Shown here: in pieces, positions 1-10,156 of the stretch
How positions within the stretch are numbered: position 1 is the first letter of the stretch
Layout of the letters: the number at the start of each line of letters is the position of its first letter
Source of the DNA: Clostridiaceae bacterium
GTDB lineage: Bacteria; Bacillota; Clostridia; TANB77; CAG-508
DNA: 64,000 nucleotides
NCBI GenBank assembly: GCA_021771025.1
Contig: JAETPW010000001.1
Span: 1 to 64,000, forward strand
Direction of reading: 5' to 3'
The notes under the pieces: generated by a model
Database searches by the model: none
Told to the model about the DNA's origin: nothing
The model's input: only the letters and a program-made list of their open reading frames with translations
Made by a program: the position numbers and the translations under genes

Positions 1-23
1 AAATTACAATTTGAGGAGTTGTT

Positions 24-719
24 ATGAAAAAAAAGAATATATTTTTAAAAGTACCATTATTAGCATTTGTACCATCAATTATAGCAATGTTATTGTATAT
101 ATTTTTAGGAAAAATACAAAATAATATTCCATCACTTCTATTATTTCTTATATGTGTTGGTATAGTTTTATTTCCTTTTGAAATATATATTATTTATAGA
201 AATAAAGGTAATTTGTTAAATAAAAGTAAGATTAAATGGTGGCAACTAATTTTAATAGTAGGAATATTATTTGGATTTGCTGGTTTAATGACAATCTTAA
301 TATCTCCACTTGAACATAATTTATTATCTAATGTAATTGATAAAGTTGGTAGCATTACTCCTATTTATTTTAGCTGGGATGCAAGTGATTTAGTAAATTA
401 TTCAAATATAATTGTTGCAATTACCTGTATAATGTATTTTCTACTTAATGTTATAATTTATCCTATTATAGAAGAATTCTTTTTTAGAGGAGTATTAACA
501 AACAAACTAAAAAAATATGGTTATCTAGCACCTATATTTGTAACTATTGTTTTTTCTATATATCACTTTTGGCTACCATTTGATAATATATTTAGAATAG
601 CAATATTTATGCTACCATCAATATTAGCATATAAGTATAATGATATTAGAATATCTATTGGCTTTCATTGTGTTTGCAACTTGTTCACTACGATTAGTTT
701 TATTATGGCAGTTCTTTAA
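24..719 (+). CDS. CPBP family intramembrane metalloprotease
   Basis: Multi-TM protein with EEFFFRG motif and a later SIYHFWLP/FHCVCN region typical of CPBP (Abi) proteases; SD-like gaggag upstream. Confidence 0.85.
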   Translation: MKKKNIFLKVPLLAFVPSIIAMLLYIFLGKIQNNIPSLLLFLICVGIVLFPFEIYIIYRNKGNLLNKSKIKWWQLILIVGILFGFAGLMTILISPLEHNLLSNVIDKVGSITPIYFSWDASDLVNYSNIIVAITCIMYFLLNVIIYPIIEEFFFRGVLTNKLKKYGYLAPIFVTIVFSIYHFWLPFDNIFRIAIFMLPSILAYKYNDIRISIGFHCVCNLFTTISFIMAVL

Positions 720-1142
720 TTCAAATTACAATTTTGAACTTGCTCATCTGCACCATAAGAGCATCAAGTGTTTCGTAAGATTCAAGCTTGGTGCTTTTAT
801 TATAAAATTGCTAGATTTTTCTAACAAATTTCTAACAATTTGAGAAATTTTCTAATGTAGATGTATTAGAGTCCTGATCTAATATATCTACTAAAAAGAG
901 AATATTATAGTTAGTCTTACTTTCATAGGTGCTCTGCATACTGAATCTGTAACGAGCAAAGCTCTAACAGCTTCAGCAATTTCACCTCTCCGTTATCAAC
1001 CGAGTGCTTTTATAGTTTTACAATTTATTGTTGCAAAACTATTGTAATTATGATAGCAGTATAGTATAATAATTATAGAATGTTGATAACAAAATGTAAA
1101 AAAATACAAATTGTTAATTTTAAAATTGGAGGAAGTAATAAA

Positions 1143-2252
1143 ATGAAAGCAGATTTACCTGAAAAAAGTTTTTTTGAAGACTTTTATATATGGTTTAATA
1201 ATGATAAAAAAGAAGAATACTATGCAACACCATTGTACTTATATAGTGCTAACACTAAAGTTGACAATGATAATAGATTAGTAACTGTATATTTTGATAA
1301 AAAGGAGATTAAAGGCAGAAAAAAAGAAGAACATGGATTGCAGTTTCCAGGAAATACTTATTTCCCTTATGTTGAAAGATTAGGAACATTTTTATTGAGA
1401 TTTTTAAATGCAGATTTAGCAACATATCAATCAGCTTATGAAACATTCTTTTTTGCTTATGGATTTGAATTATTAAAAGATATTGATGAAAATTATACTT
1501 TTGCATTAAAAGGAAAATATGAAAATGATACAGTATATTTAAATGAGATGGAAAGAATATTTAATGATTTACAATATGAAATAAAAGAGATACAAAATGA
1601 AATGCTAAAATTTGTAACTTATGTATATAACCTAAATAATAATGAAGAATTAGAAGAATATACACCAAGTCAAAGATTTGCAGTATATTTGATGAAACAT
1701 AAAGGACAAGCTTATACTTATAATAAAAATGATAATGTCATAAAAGATAGTTATTCAAATAAGTACCTAGAATTATTACACTTAAATGAAAATGAGTTAT
1801 TAGAAAATTTGAAAAATAAGATAATGCTTGTAGCAATGAGAGATACACATCAAAGTAAAGATTTATCATCTATATGTTATGCCGTATTAGAAGAATTAGT
1901 AAAACTAAAAAATTATCCAATAAAAAAATGTCAAAACTGTGGTATGTATTTTATTCCTACTTCAAGGCTTGATGAGATTTATTGTGATTATCCAAAAGAA
2001 AAAGGTAAAACTTGTAGAGAACAAGGTGCAGTACAAGCATATAATGAAAGATTAAAACAAAATAAAGCATTGGCAGAATACAGAAGATTATATCAATTAA
2101 AGTCTATGGCTATTGGTAGAAATAAAGATAATAAACAGATGAAAAAAGATTTTGAAAAATGGAAAAAGGATGCTAAAGATAGAGTTAATAAGTTGAAACA
2201 TGGAGTTTTAACAGAAGATGAAGTATATGAGTGGTTAGTAAAAAATATATAG
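1143..2252 (+). CDS. DUF6076-like protein with C-terminal Cys-rich motif (CQNCGMYFIPTSRLDEIYCDYPKEKGKTCREQG)
   Basis: ORF with SD ggagg before ATG at 1143; zinc-ribbon-like CxxC...C...C motif reminiscent of DUF6076 family. Confidence 0.6.
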   Translation: MKADLPEKSFFEDFYIWFNNDKKEEYYATPLYLYSANTKVDNDNRLVTVYFDKKEIKGRKKEEHGLQFPGNTYFPYVERLGTFLLRFLNADLATYQSAYETFFFAYGFELLKDIDENYTFALKGKYENDTVYLNEMERIFNDLQYEIKEIQNEMLKFVTYVYNLNNNEELEEYTPSQRFAVYLMKHKGQAYTYNKNDNVIKDSYSNKYLELLHLNENELLENLKNKIMLVAMRDTHQSKDLSSICYAVLEELVKLKNYPIKKCQNCGMYFIPTSRLDEIYCDYPKEKGKTCREQGAVQAYNERLKQNKALAEYRRLYQLKSMAIGRNKDNKQMKKDFEKWKKDAKDRVNKLKHGVLTEDEVYEWLVKNI

Positions 2253-2266
2253 AAAGAGTTGATAAA

Positions 2267-3712
2267 ATGAATTTTAAAGATGACGACAAACTAAATAGAG
2301 AACATTTTGCAGAATTTCTAATTGAAATTATAACGAACCATAAAAGATATAAAAGAGAAAGTGATAGTAATAGTTTTGTACTGGCTATTGACTCTTCTTG
2401 GGGAACTGGAAAAACTACTTTCTTAAAGATGTTAGAAAATAAAATGAATGAAACTCAAAACAACATTTATACAATCATTAATTATAACGCTTGGAAAAGT
2501 GATGCTTGGAAAAATCCGTTTGAAACATTAATGTATACTATTTTGGAAAATGAAATTTTTAATGCTACTGATGATATTAACAATTTAAAAGAAATAGGAA
2601 AAGATTTAAAAGAAGTCGCAAAAAGTGTTGGTAAGGGATTTTTAAAAAAACAATTAAGTAAAATAGTATCGGAAGAAGTAATTAATGAAATTGATGAAAA
2701 ATTAGTAAAAAGTGGAGATTGTAAAAGATTTATAGATAATAATAGTATTAATTATGATTTCTTTGCAGAGTATAAAGAATATCAAAATAGTATAAAAAAA
2801 ATGAAAGAAAATTTGAAAAAAGTTTGTACTAAAACAAAATTAGTTATATTTATTGATGAATTAGACAGATGTAGACCCACTTTTTCAATTGAATTATTAG
2901 AAATGATTAAACACTTATTTGATGTTGAAAATATGGTATTTATATTTGCACTTGATATAAGCCAATTAAGTTATTCTGTACAATCAGTTTATGGAACAGG
3001 AATAGATTCAGCAGGATATTTATGCAGATTTTTTGATTATATTAGTAAGTTACCCAAATTTGATGTGAATACTTATATTAATTCTATAATACAAAAAACT
3101 AAATTAATAAATTTTGACTTAAAAAAAGAAATTAATAAGCAGAATTTTTTTACACAGATAACATTTGATAGTACGTTTAAAGATTTAGCTAACCTATATA
3201 ATTTATCATTAAGAGATATTAATACAATATATTCAAGCTTTTTACTATTTGAAAAAATGGAATTATCTGAAGTTAGAAATCTTCAAATGTACCAATGGTA
3301 TTTACTCTTAATGATAATGAAATATAAAGACTCAAAATGTTTTCATAAAATGTTTATAGAAAAAGATGATTTATATGATGAAATATTCATAAAACAAATC
3401 AGTAAATTAGATAGGAAAGAATATAATTATACATCTATAATCAGTTTTATTAATAAGGATTATAGATTAAAAAATATTGATTCAGGAAATGGTTATACAA
3501 TTGATAGTGTAGATACTGTAAATAAAAAAATAAAATATAGTAAAAATGATGGATTTCATTTTACAAATGAAACATTAAAGAAAGATCAGATATATAATGA
3601 TATATTATCTTATAATGATTTAACTAAATGGGAACAAATAAAAGATTTATATACGAAGGATTTTATCCATAGAAAATTGGAAATGTTTGATTTCTCTTGG
3701 AAAGAAGAATAA
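2267..3712 (+). CDS. KAP family P-loop NTPase
   Basis: Walker A SSWGTGKTTFLK, Walker B LVIFIDELDRCRP, and the following FIFALDISQLSYSVQSVYG segment characteristic of KAP NTPases. ATG at 2267 preferred over upstream GTG. Confidence 0.85.
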   Translation: MNFKDDDKLNREHFAEFLIEIITNHKRYKRESDSNSFVLAIDSSWGTGKTTFLKMLENKMNETQNNIYTIINYNAWKSDAWKNPFETLMYTILENEIFNATDDINNLKEIGKDLKEVAKSVGKGFLKKQLSKIVSEEVINEIDEKLVKSGDCKRFIDNNSINYDFFAEYKEYQNSIKKMKENLKKVCTKTKLVIFIDELDRCRPTFSIELLEMIKHLFDVENMVFIFALDISQLSYSVQSVYGTGIDSAGYLCRFFDYISKLPKFDVNTYINSIIQKTKLINFDLKKEINKQNFFTQITFDSTFKDLANLYNLSLRDINTIYSSFLLFEKMELSEVRNLQMYQWYLLLMIMKYKDSKCFHKMFIEKDDLYDEIFIKQISKLDRKEYNYTSIISFINKDYRLKNIDSGNGYTIDSVDTVNKKIKYSKNDGFHFTNETLKKDQIYNDILSYNDLTKWEQIKDLYTKDFIHRKLEMFDFSWKEE

Positions 3713-3779
3713 AATTAAAATAAAAGAAATTAAAAAATTATAAAAATTTAATAAATAATAAATAGAAAGAGTAATTAAA

Positions 3780-4385
3780 ATGAATTGGTTAGAATTTTAT
3801 AAAGAACAATATTATAAGGAGATTGAAAGAAAAGATAAGTTAAATGAAAAGTTTAATTCTTTTTTAACTATAGTTACAATAATTGGTGGAGGATTATTTG
3901 TAATATTAAATAAACTTGTAACCATTATTAATGACAAACAATATGGATCATTAATAGTCATTATTCCAATGCTATTAGTAATTGGATTTTTCTTTTTCTT
4001 AATATTTAAATATATGTATAATGTATATTATGAAAAAAAGTATACATATTTGAATAGTGTAGAAAAAATCGAAGAAAAAAGAAAAGAATATGAAAAATAT
4101 TATACTACAAATTATGAAGAATATTTTAAATCAGCTGGAAAAACAATTGAACAATTAGTAGAAGAAAAAATGATTCAAAATGTTAAAGAGAACTTAATTG
4201 AGGCAACTGATAAAAACAGTAAAACAAATAATGAGCGAGTATATAATAATGTGATATTAAATAGATTAATTTTAACTCTAGGTATTATAATATTTTTATT
4301 ATATATTTATATAATTTTTATATCTGATGAGGATACCATAAATTATTTAGTTATATTTATTAATGATATAAAGGAGGCGTTATAA
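3780..4385 (+). CDS. Membrane protein, N-terminal TM pair and C-terminal TM, coiled-coil middle
   Basis: Intact ORF; hydrophobic segments at N- and C-termini; directly downstream of the KAP NTPase. Confidence 0.6.
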   Translation: MNWLEFYKEQYYKEIERKDKLNEKFNSFLTIVTIIGGGLFVILNKLVTIINDKQYGSLIVIIPMLLVIGFFFFLIFKYMYNVYYEKKYTYLNSVEKIEEKRKEYEKYYTTNYEEYFKSAGKTIEQLVEEKMIQNVKENLIEATDKNSKTNNERVYNNVILNRLILTLGIIIFLLYIYIIFISDEDTINYLVIFINDIKEAL

Positions 4386-4389
4386 AATA

Positions 4390-4527
4390 ATGAGCGAAAA
4401 TAATGAAAAAAATACTAATGCAGTAAAACCGTTACCACCTGAACCATTAAAATTAAATACTGTTACAATAGTAGAATCACATTCTAAAAAGTCACCAAAA
4501 AATAGTCATAAAAATATTAAAAAATAA
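4390..4527 (+). CDS. Small 45-aa Pro/Lys/Asn-rich protein (MSENNEKNTNAVKPLPPEPLKLNTVTIVESHSKKSPKNSHKNIKK)
   Basis: Not in the ORF track (too short) but open, with aaaggagg upstream and tightly spaced between flanking genes. Confidence 0.45.
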   Translation: MSENNEKNTNAVKPLPPEPLKLNTVTIVESHSKKSPKNSHKNIKK

Positions 4528-4543
4528 TGAATGGAGTTGGAAT

Positions 4544-5881
4544 ATGCCAAATAGCGAAACAAATAGAATTGAAAATAAAGAACGATTAAATGAAGATTTT
4601 GAGCAAGAAGTAATTGCCTTTCTTAACTACAAAGAAGGAGGAATCATTTATGTTGGAATACAGAAAAATGGTCAAGTTGTTGGAATTGAAGATGTTGATT
4701 TAACACAACTACAAATTAAAGATAGAATAAAAAACAATATACAACCTTCTACTTTAGGACTATTTGATGTAATAGTGGAAACAATAGATGATAAAGATGT
4801 TATAAAAGTTGTTATTTCAAGTGGAACAGAAAAACCCTATTATTTAAGAAAAAAAGGAAGAACTCCTGAAGGTTGCTATATTAGAGTTGGTAGTAGCAAA
4901 GAGAGAATGACTGAAAGAATGATTGATGATATGTATGCAAAAAGAGTAAAACACTCCTTAAAAGAAATAGATTCTCCAAGACAAGAATTAACATTTAATC
5001 AATTAAAGATTTATTATGAAGAACATGGATTAAAGTTAAATGATAATTTTTTACAAAATCTTGATTTATTAACAAGTGAAGGTAAATATAACTACAATGC
5101 TTTTCTATTAGCAGATGAAAATACTATTTCTATAAAACTTGTAAGATATTTAGGTAATAATAAACTTGAACTTATAGAAAATTTAGAATATGGTAATCGT
5201 TGTTTAATTACAGCTACACAAAAAATACTAGATAGGCTTGATGTTGAAAATACTACATATGCTAAAATAGAATATTTTGGAAGAAAAGAACAAGAAAAAA
5301 TTGATAGTAAAGCATTAAAAGAAGCTGTTATAAATGCTATTGTACATAATGATTATTCTTATGGTAATTCTCCTATTATAGAATTATATTCTGATAGAAT
5401 AGAAATAACATCTGCAGGTGGACTTCCTCAAGAATTATCACAAGAAGAATTTTTAGAAGGTGTTACTGCTCCAAGAAACAAAGAACTTATTAGAGTATTT
5501 AAAGATATAGATTTAATTGAAAATATTGGCTCTGGAGTTTTAAGAATTTTAGATGCTTATGATAAAAGTTGTTTTAAATTTATGGATCATTTTTTAAGAG
5601 TTTCTTTTAAATATAGAGAAAATCCATTTGAATATGACCAAAAAACTACCCAAGAAACTACCCTAAAAACTACCCAAGAAAATTTTGCAATGTTAAATGA
5701 AACTCAACAGAATATTATAAAATTAATAAAAAATGAATCCTCTATAACACAAAAAGAAATAGCAAAAAAATTAAATATAACAAGAGATGGTGTAAAGTAT
5801 AATATGAATGTTTTAAAAGAATTAGGAATAGTTGTAAGAGAAGGTTCTACTAAAAAAGGAAGTTGGAAACTACTAAAATAA
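4544..5881 (+). CDS. AlbA_2 (Schlafen-like) DNA-binding/ATP-binding HTH protein, COG2865-like
   Basis: N-terminal NFLNYKEGGIIYVGIQKNGQVVGIED, ALKEAVINAIVHNDYS (GHKL-like), C-terminal winged HTH. Confidence 0.75.
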   Translation: MPNSETNRIENKERLNEDFEQEVIAFLNYKEGGIIYVGIQKNGQVVGIEDVDLTQLQIKDRIKNNIQPSTLGLFDVIVETIDDKDVIKVVISSGTEKPYYLRKKGRTPEGCYIRVGSSKERMTERMIDDMYAKRVKHSLKEIDSPRQELTFNQLKIYYEEHGLKLNDNFLQNLDLLTSEGKYNYNAFLLADENTISIKLVRYLGNNKLELIENLEYGNRCLITATQKILDRLDVENTTYAKIEYFGRKEQEKIDSKALKEAVINAIVHNDYSYGNSPIIELYSDRIEITSAGGLPQELSQEEFLEGVTAPRNKELIRVFKDIDLIENIGSGVLRILDAYDKSCFKFMDHFLRVSFKYRENPFEYDQKTTQETTLKTTQENFAMLNETQQNIIKLIKNESSITQKEIAKKLNITRDGVKYNMNVLKELGIVVREGSTKKGSWKLLK

Positions 5882-5923
5882 TTTATTTAGTAGAAGATAG
5901 AAATATATATGGAGGTATTGTTA

Positions 5924-6133
5924 ATGGGGATAAATTATATCATTATAGGTGATAGCATTACCTATGGAATTGGAGATTTTGAAAATGGTGGATGGGCTAC
6001 AATGTTTAAAAATCACATTGTTAATCAAGATGATTCCAAAGTATGCAATAACTATGTGCATATAGCAGGGTTACATCCCAATCATAAGGGGCATAAGAAA
6101 ATGGTAGAGTATATGATAAAAGTTCTTAAATGA
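5924..6133 (+). pseudogene. SGNH/GDSL hydrolase with internal deletion
   Basis: N-term IIIGDSITYGIGD (block I) joined in frame to C-term LHPNHKGHKKMVEYM (block V); central part missing. Confidence 0.65.
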
Positions 6134-6235
6134 ACGATAAAACAATGAGTGATAGGTATCCAAGTAGAAACCTATTCGGAAGATCCTAATGGAATCAACA
6201 GGAACGGAAAATAGAATTAAAAGAGGTTGATTAAA

Positions 6236-6844
6236 ATGAATTTAGTAGAAATGAAACAAGCAGTAGATATTCTTTATCATGAATGGGATTTGGGGAAAAC
6301 AGCATCACATACTAAAGGAAAAGTTTGTGCATGGATTTATTTGTTTCAAATACTTGAGGAAACTGAAAAAATGATTATCGAAAAAAGGGATGGTAAGGTT
6401 ATTGGAATATGTGGATATGCAAAATGGGATTCAAAGAAGTATATCATAAGAAAGAACCTCTTTCATATATTGAGAATCCTACTTACATGGAGTCCTTTTG
6501 TAAAGAATAAGAAAGGTCTTGAAAAATACAATAATAATTATGATTATACACCGAAAGATTTAAAAAATTATTTTGATGGAGAGATAAGCATTTTGATTTT
6601 AGATTCAATTTATCGTGGTAAAGGGATTGGAAAGAAAATGCTTTTACAAGTATTTGAATATGCGAAAAACGATAACATGAAAAATATCGAAATATTAACA
6701 GATGAATCGTGTAACTATAAATTTTATGAAATTTGTGGTTGCCATAAAATATTTGAAAAAGTAATTAACAATGATGAACCTAACAAATGTGGTAATATAT
6801 CAAGTGAGATAGGATACATTTATGAGAAAAGGTTTAAATCGTAG
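6236..6844 (+). CDS. GNAT family N-acetyltransferase
   Basis: LDSIYRGKGIGKKMLLQVFEYAK acetyl-CoA binding motif; aagagg SD before ATG 6236. Confidence 0.75.
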   Translation: MNLVEMKQAVDILYHEWDLGKTASHTKGKVCAWIYLFQILEETEKMIIEKRDGKVIGICGYAKWDSKKYIIRKNLFHILRILLTWSPFVKNKKGLEKYNNNYDYTPKDLKNYFDGEISILILDSIYRGKGIGKKMLLQVFEYAKNDNMKNIEILTDESCNYKFYEICGCHKIFEKVINNDEPNKCGNISSEIGYIYEKRFKS

Positions 6845-6868
6845 AATGATTTTTTACCTCATAAATTG

Positions 6869-6906
6869 AAGGAACTTTTATCGAATAACAATAAAAGTTC
6901 CTTTTT
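6869..6906. terminator. Rho-independent terminator
   Basis: AAGGAACTTTTAT / ATAAAAGTTCCTT stem followed by T-run, after the GNAT gene. Confidence 0.8.
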
Positions 6907-6928
6907 GGTGGCGATAGTTGAGATATTT

Positions 6929-7282
6929 TTAATTAAAATTGAAAGTTTCCTGAATTTCTTTTAAGGTCTCTGCTATAATAGGAAAGACCACTTTATCATT
7001 TTCTTTTAAAACGTAATACAATTCCTTGAAGTCATTTGGATTTTCCCGAGCTAATATGTCAAATGCTCGCATTAAATCGTATTGATTTCCGTCTTTATCC
7101 AGGTTCCATATTTCTAACTTTTCATTTCCCCAGGAATTTTCCCGAGTTCCATCAAATGAAGTTTCATAGCACCAAACTATTCGGCAAAGTCGCCCTTTAT
7201 CATTTAATGAAAATCTAATTTGAGTAGTCAATATAGGACTATTGATGTCAAAACTAGGATTAGTAGTAAAATAATTTTTCAT
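6929..7282 (-). CDS. Hypothetical protein, 117 aa
   Basis: Intact ORF with SD-like aaaggatg upstream on minus strand. Confidence 0.45.
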   Translation of the reverse strand: MKNYFTTNPSFDINSPILTTQIRFSLNDKGRLCRIVWCYETSFDGTRENSWGNEKLEIWNLDKDGNQYDLMRAFDILARENPNDFKELYYVLKENDKVVFPIIAETLKEIQETFNFN

Positions 7283-8196
7283 GTATACATCCTTTCTATC
7301 TCATTAGCCACCATTTTATTAAGTTGTTCTCTGCTATTTTACCATAATATGTCGATAATTACTAGAGTAAAGAATGGAATTTTAAGGAAGAAAGATGAGT
7401 CCGTTTTAAAGGTGATGAAGTGGATATCAATGTCTAACTACAAAAGTGTCAAAAATGATGTTATTGTTGACACTCAGATTTGTAGAAAAGACGAACCATT
7501 AAGAAATTCTGATAAACAGAATATGAGGTATGAAAGTTATACCAATTGTTTTTGTTTTGAGGATATATCAAAGTGGGGAGGCTTATGGTTTAGAAATGTT
7601 GACACAAGAAAAAGAATCCTAATTTCTTCTATAAAAGAAGGAGTTGTTGTGATTAATGGTGTAGTAGGCTATGAAGATTATGTTTTTAATTTTCTAGAGC
7701 ATTTAAGCAAATTCTTTCTTCCTTATTCGAATTTTTATGGTGTAAAAGCTATAGAGTTAGTATTATCATTACTGTTACCGTTATGGTTAAGACAATATTC
7801 CATAATAACAATACGGAAATTAAACCCATGATAATAGTAAAACACCATATATTACATTTTCTTTCACAACAATTCAAATTTTCCACCTCATTTTATACTA
7901 TATGAAAAATAGAATATTTTATAGTTATTTTTCCCTTAGTTTTATGATTTGCTTGCTAATTTTCTATCAATGTTATATGATCTATCATAAATAGGCTGAA
8001 CTTTTTATTGCCCAAATTTAATCAAAAGGGAAAAATGAATAGTGAATAAAATATAAATTAATCACAACAATGGGAAAATAGCTAAAAATAAGCAAATGTT
8101 AACTGTAGTTGCGAAAGTTCAAAGTAAGGTTGATAGTATGCAACCAACATATACGGTATAATGAAAGTAGAAAAAATAGAAAGGAGAAAACAAAAA

Positions 8197-8925
8197 ATGA
8201 CATTAGGGGAGAGGTTATTAGCCTATCGAAAAAACATCAATCTATCGCAAGATGCTTTAGCAGAAAAAATAGGAGTAACAAGACAAACCATTTCAAAATG
8301 GGAGACAGACCAAAGTATGCCAGATTTCAATAAAATCCAACCATTATGCGAAGTATTTAATATTACTACAGATGAATTAGTAAAAGGGGAAAAAGGGGAA
8401 AACAAAGATACACCTATTCAAAATAATAACGATGAAAAACGAAATAAAAAAAAGGCCTTAATCATTAGTATTAGTGTTTTTCTATACTGCATAGGAGCAT
8501 TTAGTTTACCCTATATGATAGAGTCCCTAAAATATGAAGAAACACATGCCATCATGATTTCTACTACTTTATTTACCATAGCCACCGTAATTTTAGTGTA
8601 TTTTTTCATTTCACATCCTCAAAACAAAACGGAAAAAATCAAACACATAGAAAATAAAATCCAAGAGGCAAATGAGGTAATTAATGAACTTGACAGCATT
8701 GACGAAAAAACAGCTAATCTTGCTACTAAAGAAGCAAAAACAAAAAATAAAACAGAAACACGAATTTTGCAATTAGTAGCCATGTTTTTCTTATTAAGTT
8801 ATTTTGTGGTTAGTGTAGCTACAGAAGAATGGAATGTTACTTGGATTTTATGGATTGTGTTTATCATCGTAGAATTGATCGTAAAATTAATATTTGATGT
8901 AAGGAGAGAAAAAAATGAAAAATAA
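8197..8925 (+). CDS. XRE-family HTH regulator with C-terminal membrane segments
   Basis: MTLGERLLAYRKNINLSQDALAEKIGVTRQTISKWETDQSMPD HTH followed by hydrophobic segments. Confidence 0.85.
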   Translation: MTLGERLLAYRKNINLSQDALAEKIGVTRQTISKWETDQSMPDFNKIQPLCEVFNITTDELVKGEKGENKDTPIQNNNDEKRNKKKALIISISVFLYCIGAFSLPYMIESLKYEETHAIMISTTLFTIATVILVYFFISHPQNKTEKIKHIENKIQEANEVINELDSIDEKTANLATKEAKTKNKTETRILQLVAMFFLLSYFVVSVATEEWNVTWILWIVFIIVELIVKLIFDVRREKNEK

Positions 8926-9916
8926 AGGGGGAAAAATTGTGCTAATTGTTATTTTATCCATTATAGCAATAGCCCTAATTAATATGATGATATTATCAAT
9001 CATCAATCGAGATAATCATCTAGAAATATCTTTACTAGGTTTTGGTAATAAAACAGAGGAGATATTTCATGAGTCATATACTAGTGAAGAAATAAGGGGA
9101 ATAGAGGTGATTCTTTCTTCTTCAAAAATAAAAGTGCAACGAAGTACAGGAGATAAAATTCAAATTACTGCTTTTGGGGCAAAAGGAGAAAAACTAAAAG
9201 TCGAACAAGAAGAAGGAAATTTGCAAATTGCTAAGGAAAAAAATGTCGTTCATGTACTAGGAATATTTTGTTGGTATAGACAAGAACTGATTATTGAAGT
9301 TCCTCAAAATTATCCTGAAAAGTTTATGCTAACAACCTCAAGTGGAGATATCGAGTTAGCCGATTTAGATCAAGCAAATGTAATTTTAGAAACATCTTCT
9401 GGAAGTATTCATGGTGGAAATGTAAATCGTGGAGAGGTAAGAAGTAGTTCAGGAAATATTATTATGGGAAATGCAAGGGAAATGGTAGCAAAATCTAGTT
9501 CTGGAAAAATTGAAATGAAAAATATTGATGAGGCTACTATTAATTCTTCTTCTGGAAATATAAAGACAGGCGAGTTAGGGGAGGCAACAGTAAAGGCAAC
9601 ATCAGGAAGTATAACCATTCAAAAAGCAAAACAATTAACTTCAAGCATTTCTTCAGGAAATATACAAGTTGATGAAATAGACGGCTCTTGCCAAATTGAA
9701 TCAAATTCAGGAAGAATTAGAATAGGCAATTGTTTGCTTAACGCAAACTCTGTACTCTCTGCTAAATCAGGAAATATAGAAGTCAATCATAAAAATGACA
9801 TCTATGTAGAAGCGAAAACATCTTCGGGAAATATAAAGATAGGGCAAAATAATCGAAAGGCAGAAATACAATTAACAGTAGAAACAACTTCAGGAAATAT
9901 CAAAGTGAATGATTAA
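8915..9916 (+). CDS. DUF4097-type beta-strand repeat protein, membrane anchored
   Basis: N-terminal TM and iterated SSGNI/TSSGSI repeats; overlaps the end of the HTH gene. Confidence 0.8.
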   Translation: MKNKGGKIVLIVILSIIAIALINMMILSIINRDNHLEISLLGFGNKTEEIFHESYTSEEIRGIEVILSSSKIKVQRSTGDKIQITAFGAKGEKLKVEQEEGNLQIAKEKNVVHVLGIFCWYRQELIIEVPQNYPEKFMLTTSSGDIELADLDQANVILETSSGSIHGGNVNRGEVRSSSGNIIMGNAREMVAKSSSGKIEMKNIDEATINSSSGNIKTGELGEATVKATSGSITIQKAKQLTSSISSGNIQVDEIDGSCQIESNSGRIRIGNCLLNANSVLSAKSGNIEVNHKNDIYVEAKTSSGNIKIGQNNRKAEIQLTVETTSGNIKVND

Positions 9917-9991
9917 CCCTAAACCACAAACCAAAAGAGCTTTAACATAATTTTACTTAACGGTTAATTACTTGTACTTAAAAAGGAAATT

Positions 9992-10037
9992 AAAATAGAG
10001 GAGATAAGCCAGTAAAATTGGCTGTCACCTCTATTTT
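9992..10037. terminator. Terminator-like inverted repeat
   Basis: AAAATAGAGG ... CCTCTATTTTT with internal AGCCA/TGGCT pairing. Confidence 0.65.
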
Positions 10038-10156
10038 TGTTAATTTTATTAAATAGGTCAAGTAAAAACCATCTAGTTAATTTGGTTATCACCTGTACTT
10101 TTGTCTTTCCCATAAAATAATGTTTTGGTCAAGTTAAGATATTTTTTATCGTATTA

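Noticed and set aside
7220-7831. 203-aa plus-strand ORF
   Set aside because: Overlaps the minus-strand 117-aa gene at its start and has no recognisable domain or SD; possibly a remnant.
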